Shown: positions 52,521 to 64,000 of the stretch, in pieces
How positions within the stretch are numbered: the first letter of the stretch is position 1
How the letters are laid out: each line of letters opens with the position of its first letter
Source of the DNA: Saxidomus purpurata
Lineage: Eukaryota > Mollusca > Bivalvia > Venerida > Veneridae
Assembly: GCA_022818135.1 (NCBI GenBank)
Contig: JAFMSR010000003.1
Location: 36,785,265-36,849,264 of the forward strand
Direction of reading: 5' to 3'
Length of the DNA stretch: 64,000 nucleotides
The notes under the pieces: generated by a model
The model's database searches: none
What the model was told of the DNA's origin: nothing
What the model saw: the letters and a program-made list of their open reading frames with translations, nothing else
Position numbers and translations under genes: made by a program

Positions 52521-52909
52521 TAACTACTTCGTCATGAAGTCATACTTCACAGAACCACTCATTTTACATTGGCCTAGGGCCAATATGACCACCCTCGGAC
52601 AAATAACATTATAATATTACTTATGTGCCTATAAACATGTTCATACAGAACATATTCGATTTTGTTTTAAAGTCATTACCGAAGCGAAAAACTTCATATC
52701 TTTAACCAGTAAAAGCAATAAACCAATGCTGACCGACCGTACAGTCGTACGAATTGACAGAAAATTAAAAGTTCTTTTAAAAGCCTAGTTGCTGTACTTT
52801 TTCATTCCGTGTAAGTGAAAAACCATTATCGGCTTTGGGCTATAGCTGGATTACTATATTCATGTTATTAACTCGGTCTCAATTCCAAGACCATCAAAGG
52901 TCAAACCAA

Positions 52910-54140
52910 AAAGCAGAGATTACTTAACATTAAGTAAATGGATATATTTCAGAAAGTATCCATTTGGTCATTAAGATAGTACCCAAGGGAGTACTATTTC
53001 ACCTTCAAGTTTTCTTTTGCGATTTTAAGACGGCTGTCCTGAATAAGATAGTTTAACAGAAATATTCCTATACTTCATGGCGTTTCCATATACCAAATAG
53101 CATGTTTAGAGATGAAAGCGCGTTTGTTATGCTCAAATAATGCTTTTGTTGGTGTTTTATTGGAGTAAAGATCTTTCGGCACAGCCGTATTAAGCTCACT
53201 TAATAAATATGACCGTTTGTTTTCCCGATGCACATGTCATGGTACGGATTTAATTACAATTTGAAAGAAAATGTACTAGCGGCCGGCTAGCGCAATCGGG
53301 AGAGCATTCGCTCTTACAACCATAGAAGCTAAATGCCCTTAGTTCGCGTCCCGGTCAGGGTGTAGACCTTATCACATGACACGATTTTTGCTCTAAAATA
53401 GTTCTTGGTTTTTGTTTACATACGCATTAGATTTATCTGGATGTTATAATAGAACATCGGTTTGATTATTAATCCTGACCAGACTTTGTTTAATGGTGCT
53501 TGCTTCTTCTGAACTGAAAAAGATATAAAAAATGCAATTGGTAATTGCATTTATTATTTAATCACAAGGATTAAATTGTCACTGGTCTTTGAGTAAATGT
53601 CTGCTAAGTGAATGGCTGCTTTAACTGAGCTGTGGGGCTCGTTTTGGGGAGGCTACGTTTTTGGTACGTGGCATTCCCTGTTTGATATTATTTTTGTTTT
53701 TTTGACTACTAACATTGTTATTTCCAACAGAATATGCATTATCTGAGTAATTACGTACTTTAAAAGTGATCTCAAGATCGGCTAGTGCACATAAGTTAAA
53801 CTGTAACCATTTCAAAGACCGATGACTTGCCGCGGAGCCTTTGTAGCGCGTCCATGCAAGACTTAGCTTTTTAGCCAGTAGGATATTGTTAATTGTATAC
53901 CATCTGTTACTTGTCAGTTAACGATACTTTGGAATTACATGAAAGAGATCAGAGGTTTTCTCAATCCAATTATTACTGTATGATTTCTAAGTAGAAGCAT
54001 ATTTGAAACATACGCCCTTCGGATGAATAAACTGTTAAATGTTTTGTTTTAATTAGTGAAGGCATGACTGATTGTGTTAAAGGTTAAGATTAATTAATAA
54101 TATTACAGATATAACATGTGGTATGCACGTAATAAATCTG
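52910..54140. repeat. Tandem-array blocks F and G, copy 2
   Basis: Counterpart of 38420-39280. A tRNA-like SINE head (53281) lies between the blocks. The frames at 53621-53815 and 54116-54343 are not conserved in the other copy. Confidence 0.75.
53281..53400 (+). mobile_element. SINE with a tRNA-like head
   Basis: Begins GGCCGGCTAGCGCAATCGGG and AGAGC, an A-box region like TAGCTCAGTCGGTAGAGC. A B-box region AGTTCGCGTCCC lies at 53341-53352. The acceptor stem does not pair well enough for an active tRNA gene. The body after the head is unclear, so the right edge is a guess. Confidence 0.6.
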
Positions 54141-54654
54141 TTTTGAATAAACACTTCTTAAAAGGTCGAAATTTGGCAAGTGTAGGGCTGCACTGTCGGC
54201 CAGATAGCATATTAAATAGTTTAACTTTGGTTAACCTGTTCTCTAGTACATACTTTAAATGTAATATCGCTTCAGATCCGCAGATAAGGGGGGAATCTAT
54301 TTTTGTAACTTGTTTTCATTGTTTGACTATGAGAACTTTATGACAGTAGAATCGCCTAATGTGCATCCAAGCGACAAGAGCCAAATATAGAAATGAATAT
54401 TTTTATTTCTTGCATATTAGATCTTGATATCTGCAGTTTTTACCAGTGCTGGAAAATCTCATCTTACACCCCCCCCCCCCATGTAAGACGACTCGCGTGA
54501 ATTACTTGTGTCGTAACGTCATAAACAATGTGACGTCACTTTCCCAAACACAGCATCTGAATAACGTTTGTTTTTATACTAAAATGCATCATTTCGATAA
54601 GTTTGTATTCAAATATCTATTTAATATATAAAAAGTTTCTACCATGGGATACTT

Positions 54655-54764
54655 GGTTCAGATGGAAATATCCGTCACTGAGGGTAACTGTTTTGTCGGG
54701 AACTAGGAGAGCCTCGTTCCCGCCAAAACAGTTAACCTAAGTGACGGATGTTTCCATCTGAACC
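54655..54764. mobile_element. Near-perfect hairpin, 49-nt arms
   Basis: Arms 54655-54703 and 54716-54764 are reverse complements with only 4 mismatches by eye, starting GGTTCAGATGGAAA and ending TTTCCATCTGAACC. The spacer is 12 nt (TAGGAGAGCCTC). Compact foldback or MITE. No target duplication is evident. Confidence 0.9.
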
Positions 54765-55432
54765 GCGTGCTCATGTAAGAAACTAATAACGTTATTTTAA
54801 GCAATTATATTCGTGTAAAGCTCATGAAGACAGAAATTTACGAAGTAGCGGGTTTCTCTTTGAAACAAATTTTGTATTAAACCCACTTTTACCTTTTAGA
54901 TATGAAATATCTTAGGCTTATTAAATAAGCAGACGAAATGTATTTTTAGTATACTCGTACATTTTATTTATGTTTGCCATTTGATTCCGAAACAAGCGTC
55001 TGCTATAACGGTAGAATTTGAAATATCGAACTTTAAAGTGGGAACGAATGGGGACTAAGTTTAGTATTTAATAAAGCTTGGTATGACTTGTAGAGGAATA
55101 CACAACCTCTTCTGTCTTAACAATTAACAGGCAGACCTCTAGATCTATATAAAAATACGAGGAAAAAAAGATAAAAAATCTAGTTGGAGATAACAATTTT
55201 ATTACGTCATCTGAGCATTACAGACTGACATTCAATTTCCACGATGACTACGGATGCCGTGCTGACAAAAAATCAAGGTAACAGGTGGGGTGTTTATCGC
55301 GTCCTTTTCAAGAATGTGGTACAGGGTGTCCAAAATCAGGATGAAAGCTCGTAAGCTGACGTTTGAATGTTTGTCCTACTGTAGTTGTTTTAAATAAATA
55401 GTGTTGCATTTAATTAGGGATATATTTAATGC

Positions 55433-55579
55433 AGGGATAACGCACGTTTTTTTTCGTGTTATAACATCTGCATAATCTCGAGGGATGGTAAGTGCCTAAG
55501 CCCGTTTTTGCACGTTCACCAACATATCCAGAGGGTTTCTGCAGGTGTCATAACACGAAATAAAACGTGCATTAACGCT
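55433..55579. mobile_element. Small element with 40-nt terminal inverted repeats
   Basis: Left end 55433-55472 and right end 55540-55579 are inverted copies, with CGCACGTTTT, TTTCGTGTTATxACA and CTGCA shared. 147 nt in total and no coding capacity. Confidence 0.8.
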
Positions 55580-55699
55580 ATTCTAGCATAAAAAATCATA
55601 AAAAATTAGACTGGAACGTTCTTACTGGTAAGACGTTCAATAATGCGCGGGACAACATCCGTGTTATTTACGTCATATTTACGATGTCACTAGCGGTTT

Positions 55700-56040
55700 A
55701 AAACATCTAGCAGATTGCATTCTCGAAACATAGATTATGCTATCAATGAACGTAAAATAATAAATAAATACAATTTCAAAGAAGAACCTATGGCGAAAAA
55801 TGCCTCATTTTACCACAATTAATCAATAAAAGAGGCTTTCTTTAATAAATCGCATCCATCCATTAATTATACAAAAACTCTACATAGATTATTGAATGGT
55901 TTACGGTACTGCAGTACATTTTAAACCGCTTTTTTCCATAATTTCTGAAACTTTTAGGATAAGTTATAATACTTTCAAAGATTCTATTATTTATGTTTTG
56001 AAGGTTGTTTAGTTTGAAATCAGTTATAGGGTATGACCCT
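55700..56040 (-). mobile_element. Dispersed element, inverted copy (partner 35330-35670)
   Basis: See its partner. Both copies preserve a short stretch that would read IDY..N.R...NKYNFKEE on one strand (plus here, minus at 35.6 kb). This may be a remnant of an element protein, but each copy also has stops. Confidence 0.7.
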
Positions 56041-57159
56041 TTAATTAAGTGCAGCACTTTTGACGACTTGATTAATGAAAGACTTTGACGACAGGTCCAT
56101 TGTGAACAATAGCACTGTAATCGCATAAATGAAAACGGGTTATAACAGCACGTGAATCTCCCTGTTAACACACGCTTTTCCTCCTGTTTGAACACCGGCA
56201 AATTGGCCAAAACAACACATTTTATGCTAGAATATGTTTTAAGCGTTAAAAACAAATCGGCTGTTCAAATATTAATTTCGATGTCACTTCTGAAATCGAA
56301 TATTATCGGAAGTGAGATGTGCAATTAGATTTGAGCATTTCTGCATGAAAGGTTTATGTACAATGAGTGATTCCATTCCGTGTTATTTCGACTTCAGCAA
56401 AACTGCATTTAACTGGTTTTAAGTTACAAATTCTACGTACAAATTCTTCAGACAATGACATAAGAGCTTGTTTAAGAGAGAAGACAAATCGTTAATTATA
56501 CATGTATTTGACAACTTTGACATTGCATTGTGAATAAAACAAGCTGGTATCTTTTCATGATTGCTACCAAACAAATACACTTTGTATATTTTGTGGATAC
56601 CTAATGTTATTGAAACATCATGATAAGTCTTGTACATGTGTCTGAAAACAGGAAAGAATGGATAAGGATGGCTGAGAAAATTCGTAAAAAATAATTTCTT
56701 TGACATATTTCTAAGAAATGCGATTAATTTATGCAGGTGACCTTCTACCGAAAATATGAACCTTGAATATATTAGTGAAACATTCTGTTTAGGAAACATT
56801 CCACTTAACAAGCTGAGTAAATCAAAGTATTCAGGAATAGTTGTCGTTCTGAAAAATGATTTGTTTTTATCTATATCCATTTAATGCGGAAATGGCACGT
56901 ATATATTAAATGGTTCTCACGTACATCGACAATTTTTGTTTTCTGTAGGATAATCATACTACGTTTGTGAATTCCGATCTGAAGTTTTGCGCTTATATTA
57001 TAGCATTATATCATTCCGAACATTGTTTTTCACGACTGATATATTAGTACAGCATGAAACAGAAGAACACAAGGGTAATTCAAGTCTGAGGCAAAGAGTG
57101 ATCTGTTTATTTGTGTTAATATCAGGATCATCATAAGCAATTACAGCACAGGATAAATA

Positions 57160-57400
57160 TTCTAGTGTACGCTTTGATGGATTGTTTATTGAAACAGGTG
57201 AGGTAATCACTTAAACTGTCGGCTGTTTTACACGGCTTCTCGTGTTCTTCGTGAAATACAGACACTTAAAGGAATGTAACATGAAGTTTCTTGCTCAAAT
57301 GGAGCCACTGTGTATGCTGTACATCTTGTCATTATTTTAATACATATAACCCGGTACGCTTTTAAGGTCATACCGTCTCTTTGGGTCACTTAAATATAAA
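57160..57400. repeat. Tandem-array block M2, copy 3
   Basis: Same block, with GCTTTGATGGATTGTTTATT and GGAGCCACTGTGTATGCTGT. Confidence 0.8.
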
Positions 57401-58269
57401 AAGTTCACGTTGAAGTATTTAAGAGGTAAAAATTAACATAGTCGAAGATAAACAAGTTTCTGGTGTAGAAATATTCCTAGTATGGTTGTATTTATAAACT
57501 GTCCCATTAAGCAAGGGGATGACTTTCTGTATGAACTAAATGAACTCTAAGTAATTAAGAGGCGTAAATTGTATGCGTTACATAACTAAACTAAAGTAAG
57601 GCGAACCTCCCCATTCCATGTTTGTCCATCAATCGCTTTTCCATGCGCTGGTAAGAACAGAAATATGAATGCAGGTGAGCCTCAACGAGACTTTAGACTT
57701 AACGTATTGTAGCGCTTCATTCCTGTTATCAGCTTCTAGAATATGTCAGTTATAGAACTAGCAAGCATAGTTAATGTTGCTTTCATTTCAAATTTCCAGT
57801 CGGCTACCTCGAGAACATTTGGACTCTCAATATATATTGTGGACGGGTTTGTTATTAGAAGACCACAGCATTGAATTTGCGGTCATTCGAATGACATATA
57901 CAAGGTGTATCTTTCTAGATGGAAAGGAAAATGACCATATTTCTACATATTTTAATCATCATGTTGTATACTAAATGAACTACAAAAATATTGTATATCC
58001 ATTTTTCCTCTTTGAAACATATTACGAAATAACAAAGATCCCCCAGCATGCAAAACAGAGATATTACTATGTTAAATTCATCGAGAGATTTTTGTTTACT
58101 GGGCTCTGAAACGTTGCTTTGTTGTCTGTGTCAAAATAATAGTGAACACATCACGAAACTACAAAACAGTATTTTCTTTAAACTACACCTACCAGTAGTC
58201 AAGGTGCTTTACTAATTACACACCTGTTAACCACGATTCTTTCGTTGTAATTAGGTCGAGATAAATAAC

Positions 58270-58790
58270 CCTAAAAGTTTTAATCATGTAGAAGTAATAG
58301 CCTACTAGTTTTATTGACCTGCCAAATGATCATGTAATGATTACTAGTAATCTTTCATAATACTGATACATTAAAGGAAACGACCTTAAAAACGTTCCCG
58401 AAAATGTTTTTATAACTGTTTGTTAGTTCATTCGTTTCTATCCTGTAGACGATTACCATAACAATTAATAGCCTACTACATTCAAAGACCTGCCAAAAGT
58501 TTATGTATCGATTAATATCTTACAAAATACTGATACATTAAAGGGTACGTCCTTAAAAACATAGCGGAAAATGCCTTTAAAATTGTTTGTTATTTCTTTC
58601 ACAAATGATTTGTTACGATAATTTACGAAATTGCAATAACGGCCAAGCAGGTGGGGAAATCACTCCTTGTGATTTATTGAGTTAACTGTCAAAACTATTA
58701 TGTACACAGATACTAAACATCAAAACCTAATGGTTCCCACGGCGTGTGTCAGTCAACAGAGATAGTAATGCTTGTTTAAAAAAACAGATG
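58270..58790. repeat. Tandem-array block J, with an internal direct duplication
   Basis: Counterpart of 49060-49420. Here part of it is doubled: 58300-58420 and 58470-58590 share AATAGCCTACTA, GACCTGCCAAA, ACTGATACATTAAAGG and CCTTAAAAAC. It marks the right end of the array. Confidence 0.7.
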
Positions 58791-58799
58791 TTTTGCATG

Positions 58800-61700
58800 T
58801 TTTAAATCTTGAAATAGTGGAGACACATTAATCATAGCCTGACAAACTACAGGAAAAAAAATCGTTTATGTTTTATGATATAATTGCTAACCGATACATT
58901 TTAATTGTTTATATGTTTATCTTACAAAAGGGTAGATATAGAGTAATATATACAATGCATTGCGTGATATGACTGTGACAAATGAACAGAAAAGGAATCA
59001 ATGTTTTAAAACAAAATATAATTAACGTACGTAGTTTTGTTATAATGATAAAGTTTGAAAAAAAAATCACTTTACTAGGAGAAGAAATACATATTTTAAA
59101 CAAGTAAAAATAAAAAAGTGATGATGTTCGAGGATTAATACCGTATTGGTATGGACATGATATGCAATAATTATTTTACTACAATACTTGTTCCTATCGT
59201 TTCTTCTGTGATAAAAGACAGAGAGTTTAGATAACGTCTGTAAGTAATTAATCTCATTTCTTACGGAAGGTTATCTCACACAGCCTACCTATAATGTGTT
59301 TGATCTATATGTCTTAAGACAACCATTATATACCTCAAAATCTTTTGATAAGCAATTTGCGTTTATGTGAAAAAAAGCGAAGTAAGACCAACAGGCGACT
59401 TAGCAATGGCTGCTTCGATTCTGCTTATGACTACCGTTGCCGTCGGCCTTAAAATATGTGTATACTGACTCAGTTAAAGCAGCCATTCACTTAGCAGACA
59501 TTTACTTACAAGCAAAATCGAAACGTCAGTAGATTGCATAGATATTAGGAAGCAGTACTAGTAACATAATTGCGCGGATTGTCCTTAGAGCGGATGTTTT
59601 GGTAGCTATTTTTACAATGGATATATTTGATTCGGCAAGTGGTGTATTTAAAATGTGGAATAATCTTTTTTCTTCCCTACGAAAAGTTGGCATTTGAATT
59701 GAAATGAATTACTGTAATTAATAGATAAAATTACATGTGCCCGTTCATTTGCCCACCCATTTTTCCCAATGGATTTGTCAGAATTTACACAAGTAAAAAA
59801 TACTAGCAATTGCGCCATTGCGTTATTTATTTTATCGAAGTAATTAAGCCAGCTCAATAGGAGTGTCGTTCATGTTTGGTGTGTGGTGATGGGTTCTGGG
59901 GCGCATAAAATGTAATAAACATGTATGTCGTTGTCATATTTGAACTTTTTTTTACATTATAATATATATTTGTAGAAGGAGGATGCAAAGATCATTAAGA
60001 TGGTTATCTTCAATTATCCCTCATGTAAATGTAAATTTAGGTACGCAATTATACTGAATCATGATACGCACCTAGCTAAACCGCTGAAACTCAACAATAG
60101 GTTTTATTTGTTAAGTAAACACATTATGTAACTTTTTCTTGTTTAAGTAATTAACTCTAGACTACCTGACAGGAACATCTGATTAACAGATCGCCAAACA
60201 TGTTTCCAGGAAGAAACTGCCTTTGATATTCCACACGCTTCGAAGAAAAAAGAACAAGTTGTAACGAAAAAATTGCAATGACAATGAAGGTCGTCATAAT
60301 GTTGAAATAGCATTAACATGTGTTACATATTTTGGAGAGTATACGTTCATATTGCATCATTACCGTTAATCATGGCAAAACAGGTAATAGATTTAACTGT
60401 TAATTAATTATTTGGAGAACTACGACAGTGTGATGAAGTAATGAATCCATTTATCTCTTCAAAATTCAGCAGAGGAGTGACAATGAAACTCCTTGCGTTT
60501 AACTTACACAAATAACTTACCTACTTGCAAATCATCTTTCAACCTTATTCTTTTTCATACAAAAACAACTAAAGTTACATTACATGTACCCTTCAAAATT
60601 GGCATACAGAATTATGTTTAGGTACAACGAGTGTCTTGCAAGCTTGTAAGAAATAGATTATACTGAGCTTTATTGTTATTGATAGGTATAAAAGTAAAAT
60701 ATTTTCTATTTCGATCATAATAGTAAAACAGAGTTATACAGATATTCACTGTATTCTGTAGGAAATACAAATGCTACACAGATACATATACGGTTTACTT
60801 TCAGCCCCCTGTCAATCATTGTCGTACTGAGTAAAAACAAAGAAATATTATGCAGCATCTGCAGCTACAGAACCAACGACTGCGTTTTCGTGTTTATTCT
60901 CTGATGTCAATGACTGTTACATATTCCCAAACAAGTCACCAAAATAGTTCTGAGATCTATATAGATAATTACTGGGTATCTGCAAAGAAAAGACGAATCA
61001 GGATTGCCTTCCTTACAGACAAAACCACATGTTTTAAAATGTTATAAAAAAGAATATACGAAATTGCTAAAATTGTAAACTCTTCAGCTTGTCTGAGTAA
61101 TTTCGCATTTAAACGAGTATTTTAGTATAATAACCTATAATTGCAGCTTTAGTAAAGATAATTCAGATAATTCAAGAACCTGCGGTAAATGACCTTTTTG
61201 AATATTAGATAAATCACAAGAATTACTGTTACATTAAGACTCGCAGACATTTGTTTAATGAAGCAATTAGACACAACCACTTTACCCTCGTAAGAAATCC
61301 CACAGCATGATATTATTACTGGGTTAAACCGTAATTATATAATTTGTACCACGATTTATTAGAGGCTTCTTCAATGGATTTCACGGCATGACAGAAGGCA
61401 AAATAATGTAACATCAGATGGAGATATAAGAAGTATATAGGAAAATAGAAATGGTCAAGTATCAGAAGACAATGTTTCTACATTAGCAGGTAGCTTATTA
61501 TACCGGTCAGTCTTGACGGGACAGTATTAAAGAAGGACCGTTCTATAAAAACAGCTTTTGAAAGTTGCAAGTGGCTTAAATCCGTGAAAAATTATTATGA
61601 AAACAGGCCACAAACTCGCTTTTTTACAATGTTAAGCTTGTTTTATAATTAATTTTACCTTGTTAGCAATGCGTTGTTGATTTGAAGAGAATTAGATAAC

Positions 61701-64000
61701 AGCAGTTGTCAAGAGGTCATAGTAATGATTAATTGCCTTTATCATTGACATTTTCAAGAATTTGTTTTCAAACCTTAAATATAAGACGATATGCATAGCT
61801 TATTCAATTAATAGAAAGTGGTTTTGTTAGTTTAAACGTAATTTATTGCCAATTAGATGCATACCAAATGGTTTTGCAAAATGGTATTATTACACTGTCT
61901 AGCACGTAAACCGAGACGAAACCTGACAGAAACAAGTTACCGAGGGAAAAAATTAAATAACTTCTCAATGTTATATCAATACGTAAAAGAGCTACGTTTA
62001 TTTAAACAGAGTATTCGTTATTTGTTTTGAAATACAAACATAAAATTTCACAGTTTTGTCGTTCTGTAATATGTCATAATTTAGCATGAAATTAAATTTA
62101 ACGCTTTGTTTGATTTACGATTGCATACGTTTGATATATGCGGCTGGTAACTGTCTGCAAAGATGATTTCAATTTCAAAACAAATTTTCTGCATAACTGA
62201 TTTTAAAAAGTCAGTTTTAGTTATTTTAGGCTTTGTCGTTCATGTTATCTTAATTTGACTTAGTTTCTATGGACGCTAAGATCACATAAACTGAAGAAAT
62301 TCAATGTATATCTTAGAAATAAAAGGGTAACTTGCATTCCATCGCTCACTTCATACATTTAAATTTTGAGGCGCGGGTGTTTAGAAATTTCGTTCAGAAA
62401 GCATGATCTAGGCGATTTGTATGTCAAAATCAGTTTTGTAATCTCTCAAATTTCTTTTTCTGTCAGTGCACATATATTTTAGAAAATGTATTTTCATGTT
62501 TTGAAAACATTTAACTGTGTGATTTACAAATTAGTACAAGGGATGAAAAAATCCAGGAAACTTTTGTTTTTACTTATATACACAAATGTTTAAAAACAAA
62601 GAATAGAAGGGACAATACGGTAATTTGCAGTGGTGTTACTGTTACTTCAAAGTTGCATGTTTGTGTGAAGTGCATCATTTAAAACTAGAACTTATTGTAA
62701 ATCCAAAAGTGATATGAATAACAGTTTTTACACAAAGAAAGAACTCGGAACCCGCAGGAGAAACAAAAAGTTTCTTTAAAAAGATACACGGACGTAGTAG
62801 CCTATGTTTTCTTCAGTTATGTAAAGTAAAACAGAATCAATCGTGACACAAGTTACTGTGAGGCTCGTGCTCGAAATCGCCAGCTGATGGATTTGTATGC
62901 AACCTGTAAAGAACCTTTGGAAATTATTTAATTTGTCATGAAAATCTAATAAATATCGGTTTAAAGATATTTTTGTTTTAAACCGATGAAAAAAGTTAAA
63001 ATATTTTATGTTACATGATGATCTTTTCAAATTGTTCAGTTTTTAGTTTCATTATGAAAAGTACAGACTTTCGGAATTTGTTATGTTGATTTTGTTTCAA
63101 AATTTTAACCCACCAATTACTGTACACAATTCCTACCAGCTGTTAAATGACCTTTACCTCACTGGTACCCAACTGTATAGATAATGTAGCGTAAGATGCA
63201 GATAACCAGATAAAGTATACAATATCAACCAACGCCAAAAAGCATGGATGGTTTACATGTAATTACATGAATTTCTTTTCTAGTATTATCAAGCAGTTTA
63301 ATATTCATTTGAATGTTTCCCTAAATTTTACTTATGTGTATGTAAATTACATGCAAGGATATGGCACAGCAAATGCAAATTTTAATATGATCTTTTTAAA
63401 AGGAACCCGTGAACGCTGTATATTAATATATATCATGTGCTATCCCATTGAAATGTTGTGTACGCATCTCATTTAAATCACAGAGACACAAAAATAACTA
63501 GTTTTAATTAGATTTGGCGAGTTTTGATTAAATATAAAGTCCCAGGATCACATTTACAAGTAGCTCTCATTTTATCAAGAAATATGTCTTACTCACCGAA
63601 ATGACCTTTATTTGTACCAAAAATGCCTAACTTTGCTTTTTAAAACAAAGCACAGAATTTATTTTCAATGATATTGCAAACAATAAGGAAGGCTTTCTGG
63701 CAACTCTTTTTCTTGAACAAACAACTTGATTACGAAGGAAAGGCATATGTTTACATTGTTTTAAAGTGAATAGAACATTGTTCATTATCCTACATATAAG
63801 TTTATGTTACTATATCAGTGAATTCAAAGTGATCATGAAATTTTAAATGGTATCGTTTAAGGAGATTTTTGTTTGGTAATTGATTCCTTAATTTTTGGCC
63901 AGTATTTACATTTTAGAGAAGTTTTGCAGCGCAAAGAGTTACCGAACAATTCCCTTTGTAAAGTAATAGGTTATGGTAGAACACATTTCTTTCCAACATA
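58800..64000. other. Gene-free DNA right of the tandem array
   Basis: AT-rich, with short frames only (59648-59857, 60850-61047, 62776-63030 and 63267-63476). Includes a 37-nt exact inverted match (59469-59505) to 53593-53629. Expected to be receptor intron if the first exon is farther right. Confidence 0.5.

Noticed and set aside
53281..53359. tRNA gene
   Set aside because: A-box and B-box-like sequences are present, but the acceptor and anticodon stems do not form a convincing cloverleaf. A SINE head is more likely. The same holds for 51039.
55863..56255. 130-codon minus-strand frame
   Set aside because: Largely inside the dispersed element shared with 35330-35670, and the copies' frames lie on opposite element strands.
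56419..56880. 153-codon minus-strand open frame, the longest in the right half
   Set aside because: No recognisable motif. Its start region overlaps array block L (56375-56540), whose copy at 40540-40690 does not preserve the frame. One frame of this length is not surprising in 64 kb.

Overview
The window looks like nuclear DNA from a bivalve mollusc, probably a heterodont. It is AT-rich (about two-thirds A+T by eye) and gene-poor, with split coding sequence and GT-AG introns. Its dispersed repeats are of kinds I recall from bivalve genomes: tandem units reading 'TGACCTTGACC...GAGGTAGGGAC', GACGGACGG tails, tRNA-headed SINEs and CGTACGG-rich elements. The species assignment is from memory and is an inference.

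One gene is certain. On the minus strand between 17749 and 10249, three in-phase exons encode 398 residues of a class A peptide GPCR of the neuromedin U / pyrokinin / CAPA receptor type. They run from extracellular loop 1 through TM7 to the stop codon. The upstream part (N-terminus, TM1, TM2) is not recognisable anywhere up to 64000. The 5' exon or exons therefore most likely lie beyond the right edge, which would make that intron longer than 46 kb.

Layout: 0.7-2.5 kb is an old, diverged copy of the DNA around the receptor's introns (11.4-14.4 kb), without a usable exon. 4.7-5.4 kb holds dispersed repeats. 5434-6189 is a GC-rich CGTACG-palindrome element with terminal inverted repeats and a TTA duplication. 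6.25-7.85 kb is a minus-strand Penelope-like retroelement relic with a GIY-YIG piece. 8.9-9.3 kb is a large hairpin. 10.2-17.75 kb is the receptor. 17.75-22.5 kb is anonymous DNA ending in an inverted-repeat element. From about 22.8 to 58.8 kb the DNA reads as roughly five degenerate copies of a unit of about 7.2 kb. Several short blocks recur in the same order, with SINEs, foldback elements and inverted repeats inserted. Two of the copies (26.6 and 33.7 kb) carry a block that could encode the last transmembrane segment and tail of an unidentified membrane protein. 58.8-64 kb is anonymous.

Most open frames outside the receptor behave as chance frames. They are not preserved between duplicated copies, lie inside repeats, or occur on both strands of one element. 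No rRNA, intact tRNA or CRISPR array was seen, and no sign of bacterial DNA.
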